The position numbers were made by a program, and so were the translations under genes. A model generated the notes under the pieces. The model did not search any database. It had not been told where the DNA came from and saw nothing but the letters and a program-made list of their open reading frames with translations. A stretch of 64,000 nucleotides of DNA from Brachionus manjavacas (Eukaryota; Rotifera; Eurotatoria; Ploima; Brachionidae), in assembly GCA_019054805.1 (NCBI GenBank), contig JAHQIY010000001.1, positions 3,424,501 through 3,488,500 on the forward strand, read 5' to 3'. Position 1 is the first letter of the stretch, and each line of letters starts with the position of its first letter. Shown one piece after another: positions 33,371 to 45,194 of the stretch.

Positions 33371-34107
33371 TTAACATTCCATAAAGGTAACCATATTCTT
33401 ATAAAGCTTTTTTAATACACTGCTGATTTCGTTATTATTTTTAAAAGTAAGTTGAATTCAATGATCAAATGTAAAATCATCCCAATGTTTTTTTGTTTTC
33501 AAAAAAATAATTAAGTTTTTTTCATTTTTTTTTAAATTTTATATAATTTAAATAAATGAAGTGTTAATCAGTCGACTACAATAAGGGCACAAGCTTGTTG
33601 ATTAACCTTGAAATTGAATCCTGAATTAGGCCATTTAGAATCTCACAATTAAATAATCAATTTGCTTAATAGGGATAACTGAGTAGTCTTTTTTTTTCCT
33701 GAAAAAATTCAATACTTAAACATGTATTATTACATGTATAAGCCCTTGTAATTGCTTATTTCAATTAAATTTTAGAATTATTTTGAATCAATGTTTCTTT
33801 TATGGTCAGCCTGGTTAATGAATGCCAAGAAGTCTTAGAAAAAAGAATAATAAGTTCATCGAATTCACAACTTCTTTGTGTAATTGCCATCTAAATATTT
33901 TATCTTAAGTTAATATTAAACAAAAAATTATTTTAATTTTTCAAAAAATTTACTAGGTGTTTTTTTGCTAAGTTTTTTCAATTATTTTAATTTAATTTGG
34001 GAATAATTTTGTTAAAAAAAGCGGAATTTTTTTATTTTAATATAAATTCTAATATTACACTAATTTTATAAATTAAATACAATTCGTCTATTATCTTAAA
34101 CTCAATA

Positions 34108-37100
34108 CTAATATTTATAGTCAAATTTTACTCTCAAAAGATACTTCATTTTTATTTGATTGACATCATAAACTATATACTCATTATATAATAATGAAGA
34201 TGCCTTTATTCCAGAATCAGCAGCATTACCCAAAGGAATCTCAACCCCATCCGACATCATATGTTTATCATTTGGGTTTGGAGCAGTTCGGCCACATCCT
34301 TTTGTGCTATGTTTGCCTTTTGGCAATGTAGTCACGTATTCCGAATGTGTTCGTTCATACATATCTCCCAATGCAACTTCGCATAAAAGCATTAAACCTG
34401 TCGGATTAGAACTATTTGTGAAACAATAATTAGCACTTTTGCTCACAATATCAGCAAAATAAACACCTTTACCAAACTTGAAGTTTTTTTTTAGAATAAA
34501 TTAGTTTTTAAAATTTTATTTTCCTAATTTACCATATAACCAGTGCATGGTGCTTCTGGTGGAGCGATTCTCAAACCTTGGGACAAAATGCCAGCAAAAT
34601 TTGTCAAACGAGATCCATGCCATAGCAATTTTTTGTTATGTAGCCCCTTGTATTTCTCGTATCTTGATTCCTCACCTTCACGAACAATTTTGAACACATC
34701 TTCTACAATTAGTTTATAAGAAGAATGAGTGGCCGCATGGGTATTTTGGACATATTTCAAAATTAAAGAAAACTCTTCACTATTTTTGTCAAGAACTTCC
34801 ATTTGACAATTCAGTTTCTTGTAGTGCATGTCTATCGGATCCTCACTTGAATTAGAGTCTGTCTTAAGTATATTATAAGCTATTTCTATATCTAATAAAT
34901 TATTCAACATTTCTGTTTTATTCTAAAAAAATTTTTAAACATTTTTTAAGATAAAAATAAAAAATTTAATACTTTTATAATTGCAGGATCGTTCAATAGG
35001 GTAGGCTTTTTCATTCCAAAATCATGCGGTATCAGTGTATAAAATCTATTACTGGCATCTAAAATATGTGTTTCTGATGACTTTCTATCTATAAGCTAAG
35101 ACAAAATTAATTAATAAATGTTTTATTAGGAGAACTTTAATTCTTTTACGTCAAAGATAGAAAAAGTAGTCGTTCAAAATTTAAAACGGTTACATATAAA
35201 AAGACTAGAATGGGTCAAATTCTAAATTCTTAATTAATTTCAAATTTTTCTTCTTTCAAATTTTTTTAATTATCTTTTTAAAAAATGTCTAAAAATAACT
35301 TCGAATCGTCTGCTCTTAAAATTGTTCATTGGAACTGCAATTCACTTTCTAACAAAAAGAACTCCATGAGCTTCTAATTGTTAAACACGAAACCGATATA
35401 GTGATGCTAAATGAAATTGAATTAGATAAACAAAGAGCAAATAGTTTATTCAATATCAGGGATTACCTGAGCATACACAATGATGTAGAAATTATAGAGG
35501 GGCCGGGGTTGCAATATTGACAAAAAATAAGTTGAGTTTTGTGAATTGGTAGAACTCGATTCACTAAACTCTGAAATAATTTGCATTCGAGTACCAGTAA
35601 AAATTGGTTCCCAAGAAAAAACATTAACTTGATAAGTATCTACCAAACACCAAATCATAAAAATCCATTATTTTGGTCAGATATTTTAGAAAAACCACGT
35701 TTTCTAATAGTAAATGACGACAGTTCTACATTTACACTTAGTCACCGTGATTACTCCTCTGTCTCAGACCTCTTCATACTAAGCAGTAATTTGGGCTCCC
35801 ATTTTAACTTTTTTCGGGTGATAGAGGATGACATATTGAGTTTGAACTTGGCTTTTAGCAACTGAAAATTGAAAGTAATCACAGATCTACTCTCAATTAT
35901 AGGAAAGCTAACTGGGAAAAATTTAAGCGAAGTCTAGACTCATGTGTTTTTGACTTGCTGTCAGGTAATATAAATCACATTAACAGTCAAAATTCCACTC
36001 AAATAAACGACGAAGCTAAATCTGCAATTCCTAAATTTCCATCAAAAAAATTTAAAAAAATAAGAGCTAATTTCCAAATAATAAGCGTAGTGTAATAAGC
36101 TAAATTAAATTAGATTTGAAATAAAAAATCCAAGAGCGAGAATTGGGTTAAATTTCTTTAGTATCTTGGACCTAATCCAAACTCTTCCCGTCCTTTTTGG
36201 AAAAAAGTTAATTCGTTTAAAAAAGTTTCCTCCAGCAACGTTATCCTTAAACTTGTCCTCAATTCAAAAGAGTTTAAAACAGATTCCGAAAAAGCTACGT
36301 TCTTCAAAGAGATTACTGGGTAAACTTTTACTCAAGAAAGAAATGATTCCTTTGACAATGACTTTCGAGACATGGTTGAAGGATATGTTTCAAATAAGGA
36401 TAATTTGAAATACAGTCCTTATTTAAATTCCTAAAATTCTTTTCCTAAAATCACAATTGAAGAGCTAAAAACAACATTAAGTAACCGTATGTTGAAAATC
36501 TTTCTGACTCGTTCGTACTGGGTCTAGCAAGTTTTTTCAACCTTTGTCTAGCTGTATCCGAAATCCCAGAAGCTTGGAAATCTCTTAATTAACAATGATC
36601 CCCAGAACGAAAGTCAGTTCTGACCCGTCTAAATACCTACTAATTAGTGTCACTAGCTGTCTTAGAAAAGTTCTTGATAGAATTATTACAATTATGCTTT
36701 ACAATTTCCTTGAAGAGAAGATTCTTATCTGCAAAGAACAGTCTAGTTTCAGGCAGCACCGACGTTCCTCCGACAATTTGGTATTTTTAACTCAAAACGT
36801 CTCTGAGAAAGAAAGAAAAAAGTATTTTCCCTCTTCTTCAACATCTCTCAGGCTTTTGACAAGGTATAGCCCAGTGGTTCAATCTACAAACTTACCAAAA
36901 TTGGGGCCCCTCTCTACATTCTGGAGTGGATTATTAACTTTTTGAAAAATCGAATTTATTTTGTGAAAATAAATAACTTTGTCTCGGATTCAGGTTGCAT
37001 AGATACTGGAGTTCCCCAGGGTGCAGTCATTAGTCCTCTACTCTTTACTATTTTCATTAATGATATCCCCAAGAAGGACCGTATCCCCATAGATATCCCC

Positions 37101-40100
37101 AAGAGGAAGTCATATTCCTTGTTATTTGCCGATGACCTGGTGACCTTTTTTATCTTTAAAAAATATGGCAACATTGCTAACATTATAGCTAACTATCTTA
37201 AAAAATTGCGACTGTGGCTACAAAAATGGAGGCTAAGAATTTCTCCGGAAAATGTAGATACATTTTTTACTCTGGGAATCCTTCAAAAAAAAAGCTTAGT
37301 CTAAAATTTTTCGGAAAGTAAATACCCTACTCTGACTTCCTAGTCTTCTTTGGAATTAAATTTGACCAAAGTCTTTTTTTCAACTCCCAGGTTGAATTCA
37401 TTCGTTCTAGATGTCATGATGTCATGATCGCGTGAATTTAATTAAAATTTTGTCAAACAGATCGTGGAAGGTAAGAAAAAAAACCTGAATTGGAATCTAT
37501 AATGCACTTATAAGTTCCATTATAGATTATGGTTTTTCAGAATTCTGCTTGAAAAGTAAATAAAAAAAATTTAATATATAAAAACACACTTATTACTTAA
37601 CTCATACAAGATTATATTGATGTTTTTGTTGAAAGCGCAAAAAGCTCTGAACTTAAAACCCTTCTTTAAAAATCCTCGAATGAGCTATTCCAATGAACAA
37701 CTGTTTTTCTGTAACATTTCCAATCTCTTTGAAATTCTAATTAATTTAATATTACTTTTTTATGGACACCTATTTAAAATTTTAAATATCAATGGCGAAA
37801 GGAGTTTTATAACTCAAATCGATTTATTTTAAATATTAAGTAAACTATTTAAAAACAAATTTGGCCCATTAAATTAAATTTTTGTTATTATTTTTAAAAA
37901 AGTAAAAAAAAAATTTTTTTAAATTTTAACTAAAAATAAATTAAAATATATTTAATATAGTTTAAAATATTATTCTTGTATTAAATTTTTGAAATATGTT
38001 TAACACTATCCAACTTTAAAAAAAAATTTAAGATAAATAAATTAAATTTTTTTTACTGTTTTTTCTAAAAATTCTTATTGCATTGGAGTTTAGTTAGGAC
38101 ATGAGCTACTTTTATAAATATTTTTTTCAATTTTTTTATGATTATATCCTAGGTAAAGGATCTGGGTTCAGTGATTCATTAAATTATTAAGAAATTTGAA
38201 TAAGTATCAAATTTTTTAGGAATTGGTAAAAAAAATTTAAATAACTTTGCAAAATTGTATTATGATCATTTTTTGAGTAAAAGAGATATAAAATAATCTA
38301 ATTTATATTGGGTTAAATTTTTTTGTTCATTAAAAGCAAATTTTCACTATTTCTACAGTGGTTCTTGGCAAAATGAAATGTTCAGATGGAATGGAATCGT
38401 TAGATTTTTATGGAATGCGTTTCCATTCCGTTCCCTTATCTGGAACGGAACGTTTCATTTGCCCAAGAACCACTGTATTTAGTTTACTAGAATAAATAAT
38501 ATGATTTTCTTGTAAATAAAAACCCTTTCTAATAAAAAATATCTTTAATTATAAATATCCGATATTTAATGATTAAAAAATAATAAACTTACCACATTTA
38601 ATTCACTCAATATACTAAAGGCTTGTTTGATTTGATTTGAAGAAATTTTTCCTAATGGCATTTTATTTAAATCAATCTAAAATACTTAAATTATTAAGAA
38701 TTCAATTTTTTTATTATTTTTGTACCTCAAATTCTTTCATCTGTTGTTTCATTGTTTCAATGTCGAAAATTAGCTTAATTAAATTTTGAATAGACAAAGC
38801 CAACTTGGAGCTTGAGACATAATTTTGGTCCGAGAGTCTTGACTTGACATCATCATCATCATCCTTAATAATAATTAAAAAAAATTAAAAAAAAAGTAAA
38901 TTTAAATCAAATTTAATACATTTCCGTAGTCCATTTCAAGCGGATAAAATTTGTTAGGTTGTTTCGTTGCATATTTTCGACTGGCCCAAGAATTTCCTGT
39001 CTTTTCCAAATATAAAGAACAAAAACTGTCAGTGGCATCATTTTTGTTTGAATAATATTCTAGTTTATTTCCTCCAATGGTGGTTCCGACCCTTCCCCAT
39101 GATCGGAATAGATAAAACGTAGATTTTTTGTCATGTTCAATAACCTGCATTTTGTAATAGGAATTAGTTCCTCTGCTAATATCAACTAGTCCTAGTACAA
39201 CTGAATACGGATCTTTTGTACCTTGCTCTAGCAAAACATGAGCTTCATCTTCCAAATTAGTGTCCGGATCTACCACAGCACCTCCTTTAATCTTCATTTT
39301 TATTTTTCCACTTCCATCACCCATTGACTTGACTATAGAATACTTTTCTGTATTTTCTTCACTTTTTTTGGCACCATAGAATCCCTTGCATGACTCAATT
39401 TTATCAGATAAGCAAGTTAACCATGAACTAATGGTATTATCTTTTATTAGACCTAAAGCGTCTTTGGTGTTTTTATTATCCTGGAGATCTTTTAAAAAAT
39501 TTTCAGACACTACTGTTATTTGATGTAATTCAGAATCTCGGATTTTTTTATTTTTCTTTTCCAATTCTTCTTCGGTTGAAATAACCGCGACTGTGTATTC
39601 ATTAATAGTCGAGCTAAAAATTCCACCATAACGCTCTATGATAAGCTTAATATCAGCATTTTTTAGACCCAATTTTCCCACCGAAGAAAAGCTTAAATTT
39701 GCCAATTTAAGATTTTGCTTTGATTCATTTGATGCCTGTAGTTTTTCGTTTTTTTCTTTCTCTATTTGATCCAATGTTTTGGAAAACAATCGTTTACCGG
39801 GTTGAAATTTAAAATTTTTAAAACATATGAACTCTTTTTTAAGCTCAACATCGAAATTGAAAATTTTGCTTCGTTTAGGATCTTGAGTTCGGTATCCGCA
39901 ATTTGTCCATTCGGTAATATTGCCGGTACAGTAATAAGCTGTGCTTCTAAATACAAGTTGTCCGTTTTTGCATTCTGGGCATGGCTCTAGTGGACCAAAC
40001 ATCATTATATCGGTCAAAAATGTCAATAACTATAAATAGATAGCAATGAAAAAAAAAAGAATAAAAATCTTCAAATTTACATCATCTCTTCCTCCTTTAT

Positions 40101-41168
40101 TAATTTTTTGAGAATTTTCTAAAATCAATTCCTTTAGCAAATCATTGGAGACCTCTTTATTCAACGAGTCTCGTAGTTTCCAAAATTTTTCCGATTGCAT
40201 CTTTTTTAAAATTCTAAATAGTCCTTAATTAAATATTTGGATTTATACCTTTAATTGCTTTTCCAAGTCGGAATCTTCACTTTTGAGCTTTTTTACATCT
40301 GAACCATTTTCATCGGATTCATCCTTAACCTTGCGCTTTGGATTTTCTGGTTTGATTAATTTTGAAGCTTGTTTTTGATCGTTTTCATTCAAATCATTAT
40401 AACCATTAATTCTAATAGCAATTTTTGATAAAAATATTAATTTAACTATTCAAATATTTACTCCTCTATTTTATGTTTAAATCCGATTTCATTTTTAGCC
40501 TCGGCAAAACAGTCTAAATGATAAAAACCGTCTATAGATGCAGTACCTTTTGCACCAACCCTTATCACATCCTTAAAATTTAAATAGATAGTAATTTTAA
40601 ATTTTAAAATAAAAAACTTGTTACCTTATCGATCCTGGTCAGGCATTTTTTGCATTTGCTTCTATTCGATTTTGAGTATTCAATTGAAAACTTATCTATT
40701 TCGGCTGCCTCTTCTTCCTCTTCCATAGTTTCATCATTTGTCTCAAGACCCATTTTTTTTTTAATTTTTTGCTGATCATCCCACCTTGAAAAATAAAATA
40801 AAATATTGCAGCAAAAATTTATTTTTAATTTTTAGTAAAACCTTAAATTGTCGAATCCTTTGATAAAAGCGGTATCGATCGGCTTTGCTTTTTTCCAAAA
40901 ACAATTGAAATGATACCAATTTGGCATCTTTTTTTATTAGTTTTAGTAAAAAATATAAATATTAAATTAAAATATTACTTTTCCATCAAAAAAAGGACTC
41001 TAAATCAAAACAAAAAATTAGCCTCAGCAACTAGTCAAATATTTATCAGAATACTTGGACATAAATAGCCATTCGAAGAGCCGACATACCAATATTAGTC
41101 TTGCAAAGTTTACATCCAGACCGATCACTTTTGGCATATTCACAAGCGAAATCTGGTTTATCCGACAT
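34108..41168 (-). CDS. PARP1: PARP1, tandem copy B, complete
   Basis: Thirteen exons on the minus strand: 41168-41055, 40999-40979, 40927-40842, 40784-40625, 40571-40462, 40411-40249, 40200-40081, 40029-38920, 38863-38726, 38676-38593, 35095-34973, 34922-34533, 34476-34108. Total 2988 nt, 995 residues, all in phase, with splice positions and phases identical to copy A. It begins [19 protein letters not shown], closer to typical PARP1 than copy A ([19 protein letters not shown]). Zinc ligands (CKLC...HFNC, CKKC...HLDC, CPEC...YYC...WTNC) and the catalytic residues His845, Tyr879 and Glu972 are intact. Parts are almost identical to copy A down to intron sequence, while other parts differ clearly. 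Intron 10 is 3.5 kb and holds a plus-strand LINE and a MITE. Both copies look functional. Confidence 0.95.
35285..37830 (+). mobile_element. Near full-length Jockey/CR1-type LINE in PARP1-B intron 10, decayed
   Basis: It starts at ATG 35285 with an APE-type endonuclease: [15 protein letters not shown], then a [11 protein letters not shown] block, [11 protein letters not shown], and [14 protein letters not shown]. The reverse transcriptase follows: [39 protein letters not shown] and an intact FADDL at about 37129-37143, then [10 protein letters not shown] and SSIIDYGF. Frameshifts and stops break the frame at several points, so it is inactive. It is inserted antisense to PARP1-B. Copy A has no LINE at this place. 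It belongs to the family at 9361-10564, since the IIDY region and SWKV-type segments align. Confidence 0.85.
38356..38475. mobile_element. hAT-like MITE in intron 10 of PARP1-B
   Basis: A 120-bp unit with imperfect terminal repeats CAGTGGTTCTTGGCAAAATG and CAGTGGTTCTTGGGCAAATG (right end read on the minus strand). CAGTGGTTCT is typical of hAT ends. Flanks TATTTCTA and TATTTAGT could be a diverged 8-bp target duplication. The interior repeats GGAATGGAA/TTCCATTCC words. Confidence 0.7.
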
Positions 41169-41800
41169 TTTAGAATCAAGAGTTTTTTTTAATTAAAAAT
41201 CTCATTCAATTTATATTTTTGTTTCTTTTTCATGTTTTAACAAGCTAAAAAAATTATAATTTTATTACCACATGATAGTTTCTAAGTTTCGAATTAGCGT
41301 AAAAAAATCATTATTTTTTATTTTACTTATATTTTCAGAAAGAAAATAAGCATTACAAGTTAATTATTTTTTTTAAATTTTTTAATAAAAATCTTGATTC
41401 GAAATCTAATTTAAAAATTCTTGACTTATCAGTGGGATTGATCAATCAAAGTATTAATTAAAAAAAAATTTAATTCAAAAAAATTTAAGTTGGCACTTTT
41501 CTATTTTTCAATCTTCAAAATTATCATCATTTTGTTTTTTTAATTTATCAGATATGAACTCTGTATCAAAAATTTAATTTTTGTTCAAAAATTCAAATTT
41601 ATGAATAAAAAATATTTAAAGCTGTGTTGTAATATAATGTGCACAAAGCGCGTACTATTTTCCTTATACGTAGATTTAGATCGAGCAAATTCTAATTTGA
41701 TCACATGTTTGCATTAGCCTGAAATATTTTTAGCTTTTGAATTTTTTAATTTTAGAATTAATATTTTTCACTGATTTCAAAATTTCATTTCTTTTCCAAA
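41169..41800. other. Intergenic DNA between PARP1-B (minus) and PRDX6 (plus)
   Basis: The two genes are divergently placed, so this 630-bp stretch should hold both promoters. It is AT-rich. No definite elements were seen beyond a TATA-like AATATTTAAAGC near 41607. Confidence 0.35.
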
Positions 41801-42526
41801 ATGGTTTTACTTGGACACATTTTTCCAAATTTTGATGCTGTTACCAACGAAGGTCAGATCAATTTTCACGAATTCATCGGCGATTCATGGTGTATTTTAT
41901 TCAGTCATCCACATGACTTTACTCCAGTGTGTACTACCGAGTTGGCGCGTGCAGCTCAACTGGCAGACGAATTTGCCAAAAGAAATGTCAAATTAATTGC
42001 CCTGTCTTGCAATGATGTCTCAATGCACAACGACTGGATCAAAGATATACAATGCTATGGAAAGCTTGACAACTCAAAAAAATTCCCATTTCCAATTATT
42101 GACGATAAGACTAGACATCTGGCAGAAAAATTGAAAATGATCGATCCTGATGAAAGAGATCCTGCTGGTATTCCTTTGACTGCAAGAGCTGTTTTTATCA
42201 TCGGACCAGACAAAAAGTTAAAATTATCATTTTTATATCCGGCAACGACCGGCAGAAATTTTGAGTTAGTTAAATTAAAAATCTGATATCAATTAATTTT
42301 TTTCAATTAAAAATTTTAAAGTGAAATCCTAAGAGTTGTTGATTCATTACAATTATGTGCTAAGCATAAAGTGGCAACTCCGGTTGATTGGAAAAATGGC
42401 CAAGATTGTATGATTCAGCCAGGTGTTAAGGAAGAAGATGCTGATAAATTGTTTCCTAAGGGTCACAATGTGATTGATGTGCCTAGTAAGAAAAATTATC
42501 TTAGAACTACACCACAACCAAATTAA
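41801..42526 (+). CDS. PRDX6: Peroxiredoxin 6 (1-Cys peroxiredoxin)
   Basis: Two exons, 41801-42264 and 42322-42526, with a 57-nt GT-AG intron; 222 residues (human 224). The peroxidatic Cys44 sits in HDFTPVCTTEL. The conserved LKLSFLYPATTGRNFDEILR block spans the splice site, and the C-terminus VDWKNGQDCMI...LFPKGHNV...YLRTTPQP matches PRDX6. The enzyme reduces hydroperoxides, including phospholipid hydroperoxides, in the cytosol, using glutathione in animals. The second activity, a phospholipase A2 triad of His26, Ser32 and Asp140 in human, aligns with His23, Ser29 and Asp137. The lipase motif GDSWG reads GDSWC here (Cys31 for the second Gly), so that activity may differ. The start is a good first ATG. 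Confidence 0.95.
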
Positions 42527-42578
42527 TAGTTCAACAAAACAAACTTTTAGTCACCTAAGACATTCATTTTTATTTTGA

Positions 42579-42584
42579 AAATAA
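42579..42584 (+). terminator. Polyadenylation signal of PRDX6
   Basis: AATAAA 53 bases after the stop codon. Confidence 0.45.
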
Positions 42585-43589
42585 ATTTTATTTTACTTTA
42601 ATTTCTCAATTAGAAAGTTAATAAATATAAGCAAAGAAAAAATTTAATTTTAGTCAAAGCTTCCTGATGAAAAAAAATCTATTTTGCAGTTTCAATTGTG
42701 CGGCATTGAAAATGAAATTGCAAAGCTTTTTTTTTCCCATGTTTTTTGCTAATTTTTTTTACTGATAATTTCCTCTATTTGATTTTTTTATTATAGATTT
42801 TTGTTCAAAAAAAATTAGGAACATTTATTTAACTCCTTCATGACAAGTACATTAAGAATAAAGAATAAAAAATAATAATTAAAAATAAAGTTAATCTAAT
42901 TAAAAAAAAGAAAGAAAACTTTAATTTAAGATTGATAATGTTTGTTTGACCAACAGAGATGATCTTCGGTCTAATAAGCTTGTCTAATAGGGTTCTATTT
43001 TTTTTGAATCTTAAGTTGTTGAGATAAAACTAAAGAGAGTCAGAGACACCATCACAGAAATAGAAATACTGCTTCATTTCCAATTTATTCCATTCATCTT
43101 CTCAATTAGGTAAGATAAATTTATATTAAAATAAGAAAAAAATTTTAAAGGTCAGTTTCAAATAAATAAAATTGATCAAATTTAAAGATTCTGAGAGCTT
43201 TAAGAATTCCATACATGTAAATGATAAATTTAAAATAGAATCGCCATTTTAATTAACTCACTTAAAAGATACCAAAGCTCTTAAATATTTTTGATATTTT
43301 TTTACAACAATTTAGCTAATTTCACGTAAAACCTGGTAAATTAACGCAAATTGTTGTAAAATGCTAAAAGAGGAACATCACTGTAAATAACCCGAAAGAC
43401 CATCAAGTAATTAAAATTTATTTAAAGAGATATTTTGAATATTATCTTGCTTAATTTCTAATTAATAAAACCAATTATTTTTTTTATCAAATTTGTTACT
43501 TTTAAAACTTTATTATTATGGTTTTAATAATTTTTCTGTTGGCCTTCTTTCAAACTATTCTGAAAAAAGGAAGTGAAATTTCCAAAACT
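42585..43589. other. AT-rich spacer
   Basis: No gene. The only structure is a small inverted repeat at 43300-43361. Confidence 0.45.
43300..43361. repeat. Small inverted repeat (14-bp perfect arms)
   Basis: TTTTACAACAATTT at 43300 is matched by AAATTGTTGTAAAA at 43348. Between them lie TTTCACGTAAA-like and TTAACGC-like words. It may be a tiny MITE. Confidence 0.4.
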
Positions 43590-44340
43590 ACAAAACTAAA
43601 ATTAGGTGTACACCCCAGTGATCTGTTTTAGGTCCTCTTCTTTTTCTTAAATTTGTGAATGATTTTCATTCTTAAAAATTTTAATATCAAAATGTTTGCA
43701 GATGATACAACATTAAGCATCTCTGATAAAGATCTTGAAAAGGTTTTGATAAATTTTTCAGCAAAAACTTAAAATCGATGGTGTAATTTTAATAAAATAG
43801 ATATTAATTGGTCTAAGACTTATTGTGTGATTTTCACAAATAACAAATTTTTGGTCCCAAAAAAATTCAAATAAGTGGAAAAGATATTCCTGTTGTTAAG
43901 GAAATTTGTTTATTAGGTTTTTATATTTGATCAGAATCTTAATTTAACAAAACTTGCATGTAGTCTATCGATCAAAGAAAACGGTTTCAAGACAGGGCAA
44001 TTCAAAGAAAACAGGAAACTGTTTTCTATCAAAAGAATTATCTTGCAACCTCTGTAAAAGTCCAATTTTAAAAGACCTTTATTCTCGATTTTTTATTTTT
44101 CAAAGGAAGCAATCCTAAATAGCTAAGAGTTATTTTTATCTCTTACAAAACTCTTAAATTTAAAATTTGAATCAAATAACTTTAATGAAATAAACAATTT
44201 TTTAGAAAAATATGGGTTTTTTTCCTTCCAGTATAGAACATTTGAAAAGATAAATACTTTTTGTTATAAATGCCTTTTTCATAATAACTCACCATCTAAT
44301 TAAAAAGAAAACTAAAGAAAAACGACTGAAGAAATTTGGA
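43590..44340 (+). mobile_element. LINE reverse transcriptase fragment, decayed
   Basis: The plus strand with shifts reads FNIKMFADDTTLSISDKDLE near 43680, NKIDINWSKTYCVIFTN, LACSLSIKENGF, NNFLEKYGFF and NTFCYKCLFHNNSPSN. FADDT is the catalytic motif. Many stops make it inactive. It is the same family as the scrap at 16040-16240. Confidence 0.7.
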
Positions 44341-44699
44341 ATATAATTTAAAGAACATATTTTTTATATTTTATATTTTATATTTAATATATTTTTTTTC
44401 AAAATTAATGAATTGCTTTGTCATCAAGAGATCAAAATTAAATTTTTAACGTTCAAACTTTCGATTTTCAATAGCATAAAGTTAATTTTTTTAGAATTTG
44501 TTTCAAAATTTGAATTATTTAACTTGAATAACCTGTTGTTAAATTTTTTCATTTAACTTCATATTTAAAAAAATAATTATATATTTTAATATTATAATAT
44601 TTTATATAATCAATATTTTATAATGAATTAAAAAAATTACCCTGTTATAAAGGCAGGTCTTGAGCTCACTGCAGCTGCAAAATCGTTTCTAATTTGAGC

Positions 44700-44990
44700 A
44701 TGGAAACTCTCTCTATTGAGTCTGAGGCGCCGCATAAAGACCCTTGTTTTCAGATCTTTTCACCATATCTCTTATCAGGTTTACCTTTTCTAATCCATTC
44801 ACTAATTTGTACCTCCCAATCAAGTCTCTTCTCACTCTTCTTTCACTCAGCTTTGTCAAGCCCATTCTAGCCAACCTTATATAATTTGACATGTTTCTTA
44901 GTAACACCGGTATCTTTTTTGCCCGCTCTTGCACCTTTTCTAACGTATTCAAATCCCTTTTCAAATTTGGAATTTTGAATTCAGGTAAAG
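44700..44990 (-). mobile_element. LINE C-terminal fragment (CR1-like), minus strand
   Basis: The minus strand reads LEKVQERAKKIPVLLRNMS, then IRLARMGLTKLSERRVRRDL and IGRYKLVNGLEKV. This is the standard block LE-x-VQ-RAT-K...L-x-L-x-TL-x-x-RR-x-RGDLI-x-x-YK of CR1/RTE reverse transcriptases. Confidence 0.75.
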
Positions 44991-45194
44991 TCTCACCATG
45001 GATATACTAAATAGTCAAACTTTTTATTTTAGCTTGATAGTTTACTTTAAGTGAGATTTATTGAATTTTTTTTATTTTAATAAAACTATTGTTAAAATTA
45101 TGAATTAAGCTTAATATATAAAAAATAAATCATCTTAATAAAATTCGAATTTATTTAAGTAAAAACAAAATCTTAACAAAAATATTTATTAATC

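Larger units (their letters stand above)
30255..34107. other. Spacer between the two PARP1 genes
   Basis: About 50 bp immediately 5' of the copy A start resembles the same position of copy B (TTTGTTTCTTTTTTCATG). The rest holds a MULE scrap, a LINE end, an AT-hook mini-frame and a perfect palindrome, each listed separately. No complete gene is seen. Confidence 0.5.

Noticed and set aside
24695-41168. PARP1 duplication as an artefact of two haplotypes joined in assembly
   Set aside because: Not excluded, but several exons differ strongly and intron 10 is unrelated, which is more than usual allelic difference; listed as a check instead.
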